Of a DNA stretch of 64,000 nucleotides, positions 6,713 through 14,761 are shown one piece after another; the stretch's first letter is position 1, and each line of letters opens with the position of its first letter. The notes below the pieces were generated by a model that was not told the DNA's origin, made no database searches, and worked only from the letters and a program-made list of their open reading frames with translations. The position numbers were made by a program, and so were the translations under genes. This DNA is from Plesiocystis pacifica SIR-1. Lineage in GTDB: Bacteria; Myxococcota_A; Polyangia; Nannocystales; Nannocystaceae. Location of the stretch: positions 114,488 through 178,487 of the forward strand of contig NZ_ABCS01000006.1 in the NCBI RefSeq assembly GCF_000170895.1. Reading direction: 5' to 3'.

Positions 6713-8791
6713 ATGCAACGCCTCCCACGTCTCGCCTACTCCACCTTCTTGTTCCCCCTCGCGTCGCTGGCCCTGGTCGCGGCCACGTCCACGGGCTGCG
6801 CCGACGACTCTGGCAACGACGACGAAGTCGGCGAGACGAGCCAGGACACCGAGACCAGCACCGACTCGGACACCGAGACCAGCACCGACGCCGAGACCAC
6901 GGACACCGACTCCAGCACGACCACCGGCGAGCCCGATCCGGCCGCGGAGTGGCCGACCCTCGACTGCGACCCCCTCGTCCCCGACTACTGCGCCTTCCCC
7001 TTCCCCAGCAACGTGTTCACCAGCGACGACGCCGACTCGCCCACGGGCCGCCGCGTCGCCCTGGTCGGCAGCTCGCTGCCCAACAAGGGCGCGGAGATCG
7101 TCCCGGACGTGTTCAACCGCGCCGACGGCTTCTCCCCCGGGCAGGCGCCGATGACCTACATGCCCAACGCGGCCAACACCGGCCTGGCGCGCTGGGACAA
7201 CATCGAGCTGTCGATGACCGAGGACTCGCCGACGGTGATGATCAACGCCGAGACCGGCGAGTGGGTGCCGCACTTCGCCGAGGTCGACGTGTCCTTCGAC
7301 GCCGACCCCGAGGACGGCGCCCTGATGCTCCGCCCCGTCGTCCGCCTCGACGACGCCACCCGCTACATCGTCGCGATCCGAAACGTGGAGAACGACGACG
7401 GCGAGGTCATCCCGCCGACCGAGGCCTTCCTCGCCCTGCGCGACGTGCTCGACTCCGACGACGAGAGCGTCGAGGCCCGGCGCCCCCTCTACGCCGACAT
7501 CTTCCAGCGCCTCGGCGACGCCGGCGTGCCCCGGGACGACCTGCAGATCGCCTGGGACTTCACCACCGCCTCGGAGCAGCACAACACCGGCGACCTGCTG
7601 CACATGCGCGACGACGCCCTGGGCCAGTACCCCGAGGGCGAGGGGCCGAGCTACACCATCACCAACGTCGACAGCGACTGGGAGCCCGACAACATCGCGT
7701 TCCGCATCCAGGGCGTGATCGAGGTGCCCCTCTACCTCGACGACCCCGGCCCCGGCGGGCTGATCGTGCGCGGTGACGACGGCATGCCCGAGTACCAGGG
7801 CACGGCCGAGTACGGGTTCACCATCCTCATCCCGCACAGCGCCGTGGACACCCCCGCGCCCGTGCTGCAGTACGGCCACGGCCTGCTCGGCGGGCACACC
7901 GAGCTCCAGAGCGGCCACCTGCGCTCGTTCATCAACGAATACAACTACATCCTGTTCGGCACGGACTGGGCCGGCATGGCCACCGAGGACATCGCGTCCA
8001 TCGCCCCCGTGCTCGCCACGGGCTCGGCCGAGCAGTTCCAGGCGGTCACCGACCGCCTCCAGCAGGGCCTGGTCAACTTCGTCGCGCTCACGCGGATGAT
8101 GAAGACCTCCATGGCCGAGGACCCGGACTACGGCCAGTACATCGACCCGAGCGCGGCCTACTACCTCGGCATCAGCCAGGGCGGCATCTTCGGCGGCACC
8201 TTCATGGCGATCAGCCAGGACATCGAGCGCGGCTGCCTCGGGGTCCCGGGCCAGCCCTACAACCTGCTGCTCAACCGGAGCGTCGACTTCACCCAGTACT
8301 TCGACATCCTCAAGCAGGGCTACACCGACGGCCGCGACCTGCAGATCATCCTCGCGCTGATGCAGATGTTGTGGGACCACGCCGAGCCCACGGGCTACAG
8401 CCACCGGGTCACCAACGACCCCTTCCCCAACACGCCGGCCCACGACGTGCTCATCCGCGCCGCCGTGGGCGATCACCAGGTCACCAACCTCGGCGCGCAC
8501 CTCATGTCCCGGGCCGTCGGCGCGGCGCACCTCGACACGGGCATCCGCGACCTCTACGGCCTCGACCCCGTGATGATGGAGAACACCGGCAGCACCTACG
8601 TCGAGTACGACTTCGGCCTACCCCCGGACCCCATCGACAACCTCCCCCAGGAAGCCTGCAACGACCCCCACGGCGAGCTGCGCAAGCTCGAGGAGGCCCG
8701 CCTGCAGCTCGACACCTTCTTCCAGACCGGCGTGGTGACGAACACCTGCACGGACGGGGTCTGCTCCTTCCCCGAGCTCAGCGGCTGCTGA
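6713..8791 (+). CDS. Lipoprotein with alpha/beta-hydrolase-like domain
   Basis: A 692-residue protein. The signal peptide ends in the lipobox STGC (Cys29), followed by an acidic Thr/Glu/Asp/Ser linker to about residue 80. The mature part starts with a conserved-looking Cys pair in CDPLVPDYCAFPFPSN, a phrase also found in large actinobacterial and haloarchaeal hydrolase-like proteins. A nucleophile-elbow motif, GISQGG, sits near residue 487, preceded by a strand YYLG, and a GHGLLGGH segment near 385 could form the oxyanion loop. This points to an extracellular esterase, lipase or peptidase-like enzyme. The substrate is unknown and the acid and His of the triad were not assigned. The upstream open frame shadows the transporter gene; ATG 6713 is the only start giving a signal peptide. 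Confidence 0.85.
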   Translation: MQRLPRLAYSTFLFPLASLALVAATSTGCADDSGNDDEVGETSQDTETSTDSDTETSTDAETTDTDSSTTTGEPDPAAEWPTLDCDPLVPDYCAFPFPSNVFTSDDADSPTGRRVALVGSSLPNKGAEIVPDVFNRADGFSPGQAPMTYMPNAANTGLARWDNIELSMTEDSPTVMINAETGEWVPHFAEVDVSFDADPEDGALMLRPVVRLDDATRYIVAIRNVENDDGEVIPPTEAFLALRDVLDSDDESVEARRPLYADIFQRLGDAGVPRDDLQIAWDFTTASEQHNTGDLLHMRDDALGQYPEGEGPSYTITNVDSDWEPDNIAFRIQGVIEVPLYLDDPGPGGLIVRGDDGMPEYQGTAEYGFTILIPHSAVDTPAPVLQYGHGLLGGHTELQSGHLRSFINEYNYILFGTDWAGMATEDIASIAPVLATGSAEQFQAVTDRLQQGLVNFVALTRMMKTSMAEDPDYGQYIDPSAAYYLGISQGGIFGGTFMAISQDIERGCLGVPGQPYNLLLNRSVDFTQYFDILKQGYTDGRDLQIILALMQMLWDHAEPTGYSHRVTNDPFPNTPAHDVLIRAAVGDHQVTNLGAHLMSRAVGAAHLDTGIRDLYGLDPVMMENTGSTYVEYDFGLPPDPIDNLPQEACNDPHGELRKLEEARLQLDTFFQTGVVTNTCTDGVCSFPELSGC

Positions 8792-9150
8792 CGAGGACGT
8801 GAGCGTTCGCCAGGCGTTCGCCCGAGTGCGCTCGTGGCGAACGCCGATGCGTTTAAATGCGCTGGGCGTTCGTGCGCATACGCTATTGGCAATCGTTACC
8901 CTTCATACACCCACACTGTGGGCAATGCCGCGCGCGAGAGCGAGCACACAAGAAGATCCCAAAATTGCGTCTGCTGACATACAGAGGCTGCTCAGCACCG
9001 GTTTGAGCGCCGAGAGCACGAACGCCTGCGATGCGTGCGCAGGCCGCTCACACCTGTCCCAAAGATCGCTTCCGACGGTGTTCTGTGCCCATTTGAGTAC
9101 ACTTGCTCGTCAAATAAAGTCGAAGTGCTACCCCTTGGGAGCTGGACACC
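8792..9150. other. Non-coding gap with strong hairpin
   Basis: No supported gene lies in these 359 bases. The left part holds the hairpin at 8813-8845 and related GCGTTCG copies. The rest is poorer in GC and probably contains the promoter of the gene at 9151, but no clear -35/-10 pair was identified. Confidence 0.5.
8813..8845. terminator. Probable terminator hairpin after the hydrolase-like lipoprotein gene
   Basis: GGCGTTCGCC at 8813-8822 is the exact reverse complement of GGCGAACGCC at 8836-8845. The stem continues inward with CGAG/CTCG around a TGCG tetraloop, with a single bulged T, giving about 14 bp. It begins 22 bases after the stop at 8791. There is no long T-tract, as is common in very GC-rich genomes. 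Extra direct copies of GCGTTCG lie at 8803-8809 and 8865-8871. Confidence 0.6.
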
Positions 9151-9609
9151 ATGCACATCTGGACCATCAACGACGAGCTCCCGCCCATCCGGCTCCTCCG
9201 ACCGGTCGGCTCCGTCGACGACGCCACCCTCGGCCACTTTTTGAAGGCCGCCCGCGAGCTCGAGCTCGACGAGCTCGGAGCGCCGCTTCGCTTCCTGCAC
9301 GTGTTCGACTGCCGCCGCTTCGAGGGGCTGAGCGCGGGTCAGCGGCGGGGCTGCGAGGACTGGCTGCACGCCAACCTCGGGCTCATCCGGCGCAAGAGCG
9401 TCGCGGTCGCGCTGGTCGCTCGCCCCGCGATCGTCCGTGAGAGCGCGCTGCTGGCCCGCCTGCTCGACGAGGGCGGCGTGGCCGCGCGCTGCTTCGACGC
9501 CCTCGAGGAGGCGCTGCACTGGAGCCTCGACCAGGTGTTCGATTGCGACGAGCAGATCGATCCGCGGCTGTGCATCGAGGGCGTCGCGGCCTTCCGCGAG
9601 ACCCTCTGA
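9151..9609 (+). CDS. STAS/SpoIIAA-like protein
   Basis: A 152-residue soluble protein. The core alternates strands and helices: a strand LRFLHVFDCRRF at residues about 46-57, a helix with SAGQRRGCEDWL, then a second strand SVAVALVARPAIVRESALL and a C-terminal helix with EALHWSLDQVF. This matches the layout of SpoIIAA-like/STAS-type small proteins that are common in myxobacteria, whose exact function is mostly unknown. A GGGAG ribosome binding site lies 13 bases before the ATG. It converges with the small minus-strand gene downstream and shares a bidirectional terminator with it. Confidence 0.75.
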   Translation: MHIWTINDELPPIRLLRPVGSVDDATLGHFLKAARELELDELGAPLRFLHVFDCRRFEGLSAGQRRGCEDWLHANLGLIRRKSVAVALVARPAIVRESALLARLLDEGGVAARCFDALEEALHWSLDQVFDCDEQIDPRLCIEGVAAFRETL

Positions 9610-9629
9610 GTGCCCCCGGCTCATGACCA

Positions 9630-9663
9630 AAGAGACCGCGACTCCTCCGAGTCGCGGTCTCTT
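9630..9663. terminator. Bidirectional terminator
   Basis: AAGAGACCGCGACTC at 9630-9644 is perfectly complementary to GAGTCGCGGTCTCTT at 9649-9663, giving a 15-bp stem with a four-base loop. It sits between two convergent genes (ends at 9609 and 9686), so it can stop transcription from both sides. A short T-rich stretch follows on the plus strand. Confidence 0.85.
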
Positions 9664-9685
9664 CGTTTCGGACTGGGCCTCGGGC

Positions 9686-9943
9686 TCAGCTCGCCGCGGC
9701 GACCTTCTGCGCGTCGGCGTCGTTGCTGCCCTCGCCGACGGGCTCGAAGCCCGTGAGCACCACCTCGTGGCGCGCGTCGTAGTAGACCGGCGACTCGTTG
9801 CGCAGCAGATCGACGAGCATCATCATCTCCATCGCCGAGTCGATGGGCACCGAGGCCGCGCCCGCGTCGGCCAGGCACAGGTGGATCATTCCCACGTTCT
9901 CGGTGGGTCGCCAGGTGACCTTGTAGCTTTGGATCTCTTGCAT
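9686..9943 (-). CDS. Small conserved-looking protein, 85 aa
   Basis: An 85-residue soluble protein beginning MQEIQSYKVTW. It has a Met-rich helix (SAMEMMMLVDLLRN, about residues 37-50) followed by two short strands ending VLTGFEPVGE, and a polar Ala/Asp tail. I do not recognise a characterised family. A GGGAG sequence 7-12 bases before the ATG at 9943 supports this start over the much longer open frame that extends upstream. The compact, non-repetitive composition argues for a real gene. Confidence 0.7.
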   Translation of the reverse strand: MQEIQSYKVTWRPTENVGMIHLCLADAGAASVPIDSAMEMMMLVDLLRNESPVYYDARHEVVLTGFEPVGEGSNDADAQKVAAAS

Positions 9944-10381
9944 GCATTCACTCCCAGATGAAACCACGGCGAGGGTATCCAGGGCCTGAGCGACCCGTCC
10001 ACGGGCAAGTTCGCCCCCCTCGATGGGCTCGGGCCATGCCGACTGGAAACACGGCGACGCTCCCCTGCGCGTCGCCGAGCGACCCTCGCCACGGGGGCAT
10101 TCCCGCAGTCGACCCCGTGGACCTCGACCGCTCCAACATCCGAGGGCGGACGAGCTTCGACCAAGGGCCGCGCGCTCGCGAGGCCTGCGTCTCCCGCACC
10201 CCGAACACGAGGCACTCGCGCATGTCGAGAGCTCCCCGGTCGCGCCGCTCCCGGGACGACACTTCGAAACACGTCGACCCATGGACGACGGAATGGACGG
10301 CGAGCATAGGCAACCACGCCCCTGCTCGCGGCACGTAGGGGCGCGCGGACGGCCCAGCGCGGTCCGTGCTAAATACAAACG
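9944..10381. other. Non-coding gap
   Basis: These 438 bases separate a minus-strand gene and a plus-strand gene that diverge from it. Open frames exist on both strands but are Arg/Pro-rich with composition typical of frame shadows, and none has a good ribosome binding site. I see nothing else definite here; promoters for both flanking genes are expected. Confidence 0.5.
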
Positions 10382-11464
10382 GTGCGCCGCAGAACGTTGC
10401 TCGTTGGCTTCGCGCTGATCCTCGCCACGGCCTGCTTCGAAGGAAAGACCAGGACGCCCGAGGTCGCCATGCGAGGCGACGAGCCCGTCGCTCCCGGCAG
10501 CCCCATCGCGCTCTATCGTCCCGACTTCGTCGTCCGGGCCCTGGTCGCTGACGGCAAGACCCTCTACCTCAGCGGCATGCGCATGAGCGAGGACGAGGGG
10601 GGCCCGTCGACCGGGCTGATCGTCCGCGTGCCCCTGCTCGGCCTGCCCGAGGTCATCGCCGAGGGCCCCTTCGCGCCCATGACCAAGCTCGAGCTCGTCA
10701 ACGGCGTGCTCTACTGGCACGAGCGCTACGACTCCCCGGACGGCCCGGGGTTGCGCTCCATCGCCGCCGACGCGCCCCGGGACTCCGGCATGGACGAGGT
10801 CCTGCGGCTCACCGAATTCGTCGGCAACCACTGGGTCGTCGGTCCCGACGCCATCTACTTCACCCGCCCGGACGACGAGATCGACGAGGGCGGCTTCTAC
10901 GTGCTCGCCTCCGACGCGGACAAGCCCAAGCTCGTGGCCCGGCGACGCGGGGTGATCCGCAGCGTGCTCGCCAACGAGGACGCCAGCGAGCTGTACTGGA
11001 TCACCCGCAAGCGCCGCGACGGCACCTGGGGCGTGTTCCGCTGGGACGGCAAGCGCTCGGGCGAGGAGCTGATGCGCAGCGACGAGACCTTCGCCAGCCT
11101 GACCGTCGACGGCGGCCACTTCGTGTGGGTCACCTGGAGCGAGGACGAGGGCGCGCCCTTGCACAGCCTCTACCGCCGGCCCATCCCGCCTGCCGATGGC
11201 GAGGGGGACGACGCGGACATCGAGACCGAGGTGCTCGCGCGCAAGCGCGGGATGCCGGGCTTCATGGACGTGTTCGCCGACGAGGAGCACGTCTACCTGA
11301 CCTCCGTGCGCGGCGGACCGCTGCGGCGCCTGGCCAAGGCCCACTTCGGCAGCGAGGCCGCGCTCGTGACCACCGTCGAGGGCACCGGCGATCGCCTGGC
11401 CACGGACAACCGCTTCAACCTGTTTTGGCTCGACGACGGCCAGGTCTGGTGGCGTGGCAAATAA
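10382..11464 (+). CDS. Lipoprotein with beta-propeller-like repeats
   Basis: A 360-residue protein starting at GTG 10382. A signal peptide (MRRRTLLVGFALILATAC) ends in lipobox ATAC, with Cys18 as lipidation site. The mature part contains several repeating units of about 50 residues with strand phrases such as TLYLSGM, VLYWHERY, AIYFTRP, ELYWITRK and HVYLTSV, each followed by short loops. That is typical of a six- or seven-bladed beta-propeller in surface or periplasmic proteins. No enzymatic motif is visible. It is the first gene of a probable three-gene operon and overlaps the next gene by 11 bases. Confidence 0.85.
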   Translation: MRRRTLLVGFALILATACFEGKTRTPEVAMRGDEPVAPGSPIALYRPDFVVRALVADGKTLYLSGMRMSEDEGGPSTGLIVRVPLLGLPEVIAEGPFAPMTKLELVNGVLYWHERYDSPDGPGLRSIAADAPRDSGMDEVLRLTEFVGNHWVVGPDAIYFTRPDDEIDEGGFYVLASDADKPKLVARRRGVIRSVLANEDASELYWITRKRRDGTWGVFRWDGKRSGEELMRSDETFASLTVDGGHFVWVTWSEDEGAPLHSLYRRPIPPADGEGDDADIETEVLARKRGMPGFMDVFADEEHVYLTSVRGGPLRRLAKAHFGSEAALVTTVEGTGDRLATDNRFNLFWLDDGQVWWRGK

Positions 11465-11900
11465 AGCTGCGAGCAAGGCCCTGCTCAACGCCCCGTGCCG
11501 CTGCGGAAGCAAGCGCAAGTACAAGCGCTGCTGTCGGACCCTGCACGCGGGCGCAGCGGCCCGAGACCCCGAGGCTTTGATGCGCTCGCGCTACTGCGCC
11601 TACGCCCTCGGGCTCGTCGACTACATCCTCGACACCACCCACCCCGACAACGCCGAGGCCCGGCCCGATCGCGCTGCCTGGGCCCGGGAGGTCGCGGCTT
11701 TTTCTCAGGCGACGCGCTTCGTCGGTCTGGAGGTTCGCAGCAGCGCGGTCCACGAGGCCGAGGGCTGGGGCGAGGTCGAGTTTCGGGCCCGCTTGCTGCG
11801 CGACGGCGAGGACCTATCCTTCGCCGAGCGCAGCCGCTTCGAGCGTGCTGGCGACGACTCGCGCTGGGTCTACCACTCGGGCGAGATGCTCCCCGATTGA
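11454..11900 (+). CDS. YchJ/UPF0225-like SEC-C motif protein
   Basis: A 148-residue protein starting at GTG 11454, overlapping the preceding gene. The N-terminus carries the SEC-C-type zinc-binding motif CRCGSKRKYKRCC (residues 15-27), and the following segment with LMRSRYCAYALG is characteristic of the YchJ/UPF0225 family. The C-terminal part is an NTF2-like small alpha+beta domain. The family's biochemical role is not established; SEC-C motifs bind zinc and in SecA contact SecB. It sits between a lipoprotein gene and an ATP-grasp gene. Confidence 0.88.
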   Translation: MANKAASKALLNAPCRCGSKRKYKRCCRTLHAGAAARDPEALMRSRYCAYALGLVDYILDTTHPDNAEARPDRAAWAREVAAFSQATRFVGLEVRSSAVHEAEGWGEVEFRARLLRDGEDLSFAERSRFERAGDDSRWVYHSGEMLPD

Positions 11901-11911
11901 CCCACCTCTCC

Positions 11912-12817
11912 ATGGCCGCCCCACGCCTCGCCCTCGTCACCTGCGCCACCGTCCCCGAGTGGGAGGTTGACGACGAGCCGCTGCGCGTCGCTTTGGGTGA
12001 GCGCGGTGTGGTTTTTGAGCAGCCTACGTGGGACGACTCTGGGGTTGACTGGGGCCGCTTTGACGCCGCGCTCATTCGCACGACCTGGGACTACCAGCGG
12101 CGGCCCGAGGCCTTCTTGGCGTGGACGCGGCGGGTCGAGGCGCGGACGCGACTGTTCAACCCTGCGCCGGTGATCGCCTGGAACTTGCACAAGGGTTATT
12201 TGCGCGAGCTCGAGGCGGCCGGGGTGCCCATCGCTCCGAGCGTGTGGCTGCGTGCAGGTGAGGATGTGGACTTGGCCGCGCTGTTGGCTCGCGAAGTGAT
12301 GGCGGGGGGTCGAGCCTTTCTCAAGCCACTGGTGGCCGCCAACTCTGACGGCACGCTGCGCTTTGACACTGGCGACGCTGGTGAGCTCGAGGCTGCCCAG
12401 CGCCATCTCGATGTGCTCCTCGCCCAGGGGCGCGACATGGTTCTCCAGCCTTACCTGGGCAGCGTCGAGACCGAGGGGGAGTACTCCGTGCTCGAATTCG
12501 ACGGGCGGGTCAGCCATGCCGTGCGCAAGATTCCCGTCGCGGGGGACTACCGGGTGCAGGACGATCACGGGGCCAGCGACGAGGCGTGGACTCCCGATGC
12601 CGAGGCGCTCGAGCTGGTCCGGCGTTGCCGTGAGGCGGTGCGAGCTCGCTTTCCTGGGCTGGATGCGCCTTTGTTGTACGCCCGCGTCGACCTGCTGCGT
12701 GATGCGGGAGGGGGGTTGGTGGTGAACGAGCTCGAGCTGATCGAGCCTTCGCTGTTCTTTCGCCATGACGCGGGGGCCGGCCCGCGCCTGGCCGAGGCCC
12801 TGCTGGCCCGCGTCTGA
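11912..12817 (+). CDS. ATP-grasp enzyme, DcsG-like
   Basis: A 301-residue protein of the ATP-grasp superfamily, close in wording to the group usually labelled cycloserine biosynthesis protein DcsG. Recognisable phrases are the N-terminal ALIRTTWDYQRRPEAFL (residues about 51-67), NPAPVIAWNLHKGYL (about 85-99), the ATP-lysine strand RAFLKPLVAANSDGT, the triad segment MVLQPYL...EGEYSVLEF, and VNELELIEPSLFF near the end for metal binding. DcsG itself joins D-serine-type hydroxyurea precursors in Streptomyces, but most relatives have unknown substrates, and no other cycloserine genes are nearby. The start at 11912 lies 11 bases after the YchJ-like gene. Confidence 0.85.
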   Translation: MAAPRLALVTCATVPEWEVDDEPLRVALGERGVVFEQPTWDDSGVDWGRFDAALIRTTWDYQRRPEAFLAWTRRVEARTRLFNPAPVIAWNLHKGYLRELEAAGVPIAPSVWLRAGEDVDLAALLAREVMAGGRAFLKPLVAANSDGTLRFDTGDAGELEAAQRHLDVLLAQGRDMVLQPYLGSVETEGEYSVLEFDGRVSHAVRKIPVAGDYRVQDDHGASDEAWTPDAEALELVRRCREAVRARFPGLDAPLLYARVDLLRDAGGGLVVNELELIEPSLFFRHDAGAGPRLAEALLARV

Positions 12818-12847
12818 GCAGCTCCGGTGGTCCCCCTCCCTCCCGAC

Positions 12848-12895
12848 CCCGACCGAGAGTAGTTTTCGCCCCGAACCCGACCGAGAGTAGTTTTC
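12848..12895. repeat. Two 20-bp direct repeats upstream of RAYT
   Basis: CCCGACCGAGAGTAGTTTTC occurs at 12848-12867 and again at 12876-12895, identical and in the same orientation with 28-bp spacing. They lie between the stop of the ATP-grasp gene and the ATG of the transposase-like gene at 12941. Proximity to a RAYT suggests they are REP-like target or end sequences, but they do not form hairpins themselves. Confidence 0.8.
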
Positions 12896-12940
12896 CCCAA
12901 TACTCCCGCAACACCACCGACCGCGGTCCGATACCGAGTC

Positions 12941-13810
12941 ATGACCGCCCCACGTCGCGTCCTACCCGGCCGAACCTACCTTCTCACACGCAGGTGCCTC
13001 GAACGCCGTTTCTACCTCCGTCCAGACCCCATCGTTTCCCAAATCTTCGAGTACCTCCTCGCCGTCGCCTGCCAGCGCTTCGACATTCAACTCCACGCCT
13101 ACGTCATGATGTCGAACCACTACCACCTCGTAGTAACCGATCAACTCGGCAACCTCCCCTCCTTCCAGCAATACCTCAACTCCCTCCTCGCTCGCGCCGT
13201 GAATCAGCACCGCAGCCACTGGGGCCAATTTTGGGACCGAGAGTCCTACAACGCCGTTGAGCTCCTCGAGGACGACGCCATCCTCGCCAAGATCGCCTAC
13301 ACCGAACTCAACCCAATCCACGCTGGCCTCGTCAGCCACCCAACCGCCTGGACCGCCCCCACGAGCGCCCCCCTCCACTTCGGCCACGAGCGACAGCTCC
13401 AACGTCCAGAGGGCTTCTTCAGCCCAAGCATGCCTCAAACCATCACTCTCGGACTCGTCGAACCCTCCTCCATCGGCCGACAGCGCACCCAGGCCCACCG
13501 CGATCACGTCTTCGCCGAGGCCCGCCAAGCCGCCAAACAAACTCAGCATCGCCCCACCGGAATGCGCCAGGTCTTGCTGCGCGATTGGACAGAAAGCCCG
13601 ACGACCCCCGAACCGCGTCAAAAACTACGCCCCCGCTTCGCCTCGCGCTGCACCGAACTCCGCGTCCATGCGCTAACCGAGTTCCGGCGCTGGCTCGGCA
13701 GCTATCGAGCCGCCCTCGAACGTTTCAAAGCAGGGGAATATCCAGTCGCATTTCCAGCTGGAACGTTCTGGATGTGTGCGCGACTGGGGTGCCCCTCAGC
13801 ACCCTCGTGA
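12941..13810 (+). CDS. REP-associated tyrosine transposase (RAYT), IS200-like
   Basis: A 289-residue member of the Y1/HUH transposase-like family (TnpA_REP). The HUH metal site is NHYHLV (His60, His62), preceded by the typical AYVMMSNH phrase. The catalytic Tyr is probably Tyr120 in AYTELNPIHAGLV, which matches the YxxxNPxxAGLV signature of the family. Relatives are single-copy domesticated transposases that nick single-stranded REP/BIME sequences. The C-terminal 150 residues are basic and more variable. There is no second transposase or accessory protein, and no clear terminal inverted repeats. The gene uses more A and C and less G than its neighbours, hinting at horizontal origin. Confidence 0.9.
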   Translation: MTAPRRVLPGRTYLLTRRCLERRFYLRPDPIVSQIFEYLLAVACQRFDIQLHAYVMMSNHYHLVVTDQLGNLPSFQQYLNSLLARAVNQHRSHWGQFWDRESYNAVELLEDDAILAKIAYTELNPIHAGLVSHPTAWTAPTSAPLHFGHERQLQRPEGFFSPSMPQTITLGLVEPSSIGRQRTQAHRDHVFAEARQAAKQTQHRPTGMRQVLLRDWTESPTTPEPRQKLRPRFASRCTELRVHALTEFRRWLGSYRAALERFKAGEYPVAFPAGTFWMCARLGCPSAPS

Positions 13811-13852
13811 GCGCGCAACTGCGAAAGAGACACAAAAAGCCCTCCGCCAACG

Positions 13853-14728
13853 CTACTCGGGCGGGACGTCGGTGTTGGTGACGTAGAGCTTGGACAGCGC
13901 CAGGCTCTCGCGGTGTAACAGCAGCAGGCTGTGAAAGCCCGCGTCCCAGCTCTGGACCCAGGGATCGATGGTCTCGCAAGGCGGCGCCTCTGCGTCGCGG
14001 TAGTTGAGCTCCCGCCACACGTAGGCCGACTGCGCGGGCATGCCGGTGCAGTCCAGCTCGAACACCGGCGGCGGCTCGGGCTCACCGTCGACCGCCACGA
14101 AGAAGGAGTCGAAGGTCTCGACGTCGAGGCCCCGGATCCACACGTGCCACTGGTCCGTGCAGGGGATGTCGAAGTTGTAGAGGGCGTAGGCGTCCTCGGT
14201 AGCTTCGTCCCAGGCGAGCACCATGCCCTCTCCGATCGAGCTCTCGACGATCTCGAAGCCCACGAAGTCGTCGGCATCGATGGCGTCGAGCTCGAACACG
14301 ACGCTCTCCGTGCACACCCCGCCCGACTCGCTCTCACTACTCTCGGTCGTCTCAGTCTCCGTCTCAGTCTCAGTCTCGCTCTCACTACTCTCGGTCGTCT
14401 CAGTCTCGGTGTCGGTGTCCCCAGGCATCGTGCACACGCCCTCGGCACACTCGAGGCCCTCGTCGCAAGCGCCCCCCATCGTGCAAGGACAACCCTCGGA
14501 GCCCAACGGACAGCGCTCCTCGTCCGCTGCCGATTCACTGTCGACCTCGCTCGAGCCAGACTCCCCACCAGAACTGCCCTCGCTGCCCTCCCCAGCCTCG
14601 TCCTCACCGAAAGTATTGCTGCCCCGAGCGTTACTCTCGGTACAACCCAGGACCAGGCTCAGCAACGACGAGAGCGCCAGGCCCGTGAAGGCCTGGCGCA
14701 TCCACTCGGGCGACGGAGAGGCAACCAT
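13853..14728 (-). CDS. Lipoprotein with acidic linker
   Basis: A 291-residue predicted lipoprotein. The signal peptide ends in LVLGC (Cys29), and an alternative start at Met10 (MRQAFTG, 14701) would give a tighter signal. An acidic Glu/Ser/Gly linker follows, then a Cys-rich knot (about 73-99, six Cys including the phrase CPCTMGG) and a second linker of TETE and TESSES repeats. The C-terminal domain of about 150 residues starts at VFELDAIDADDF and is predicted to be a beta-sandwich with WHVWIRGLD, resembling carbohydrate-binding or lectin-like domains. No enzymatic motif is seen. Confidence 0.8.
   Translation of the reverse strand: MVASPSPEWMRQAFTGLALSSLLSLVLGCTESNARGSNTFGEDEAGEGSEGSSGGESGSSEVDSESAADEERCPLGSEGCPCTMGGACDEGLECAEGVCTMPGDTDTETETTESSESETETETETETTESSESESGGVCTESVVFELDAIDADDFVGFEIVESSIGEGMVLAWDEATEDAYALYNFDIPCTDQWHVWIRGLDVETFDSFFVAVDGEPEPPPVFELDCTGMPAQSAYVWRELNYRDAEAPPCETIDPWVQSWDAGFHSLLLLHRESLALSKLYVTNTDVPPE
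14327..14407. repeat. 33-nt exact direct repeat inside lipoprotein linker
   Basis: A 33-nt sequence is present identically at 14327-14359 and 14375-14407, with a 48-nt period that keeps the reading frame. On the coding strand it encodes the repeated ETTESSESE segment of the linker in the lipoprotein gene 13853-14728. It is evidence for expansion of the linker by duplication. Confidence 0.85.
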
Positions 14729-14761
14729 GAGCCCCTCCCTTGTATCACCCCTCGACGCTCT

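Noticed and set aside
8799..9440. Plus-strand 213-residue frame
   Set aside because: It runs through the hairpin and into the STAS-like gene in another frame, and becomes Arg/Pro-rich there.
9944..10381. Open frames of 126-143 residues on both strands in the gap
   Set aside because: No ribosome binding sites, Arg/Pro-rich composition and mutual overlap; treated as non-coding.
11912..12817. Cycloserine biosynthesis cluster
   Set aside because: Only a DcsG-like ATP-grasp gene is present; no other dcs homologues are nearby, and this family is widespread with unknown substrates.
14331..14407. Fourteen-base match between the RAYT-associated repeat and the lipoprotein linker (CGACCGAGAGTAGT on the minus strand)
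   Set aside because: The match falls in codons for Thr-Thr-Glu-Ser-Ser within a low-complexity linker and stops at the reading-frame repeat; chance similarity is more likely than a REP copy.
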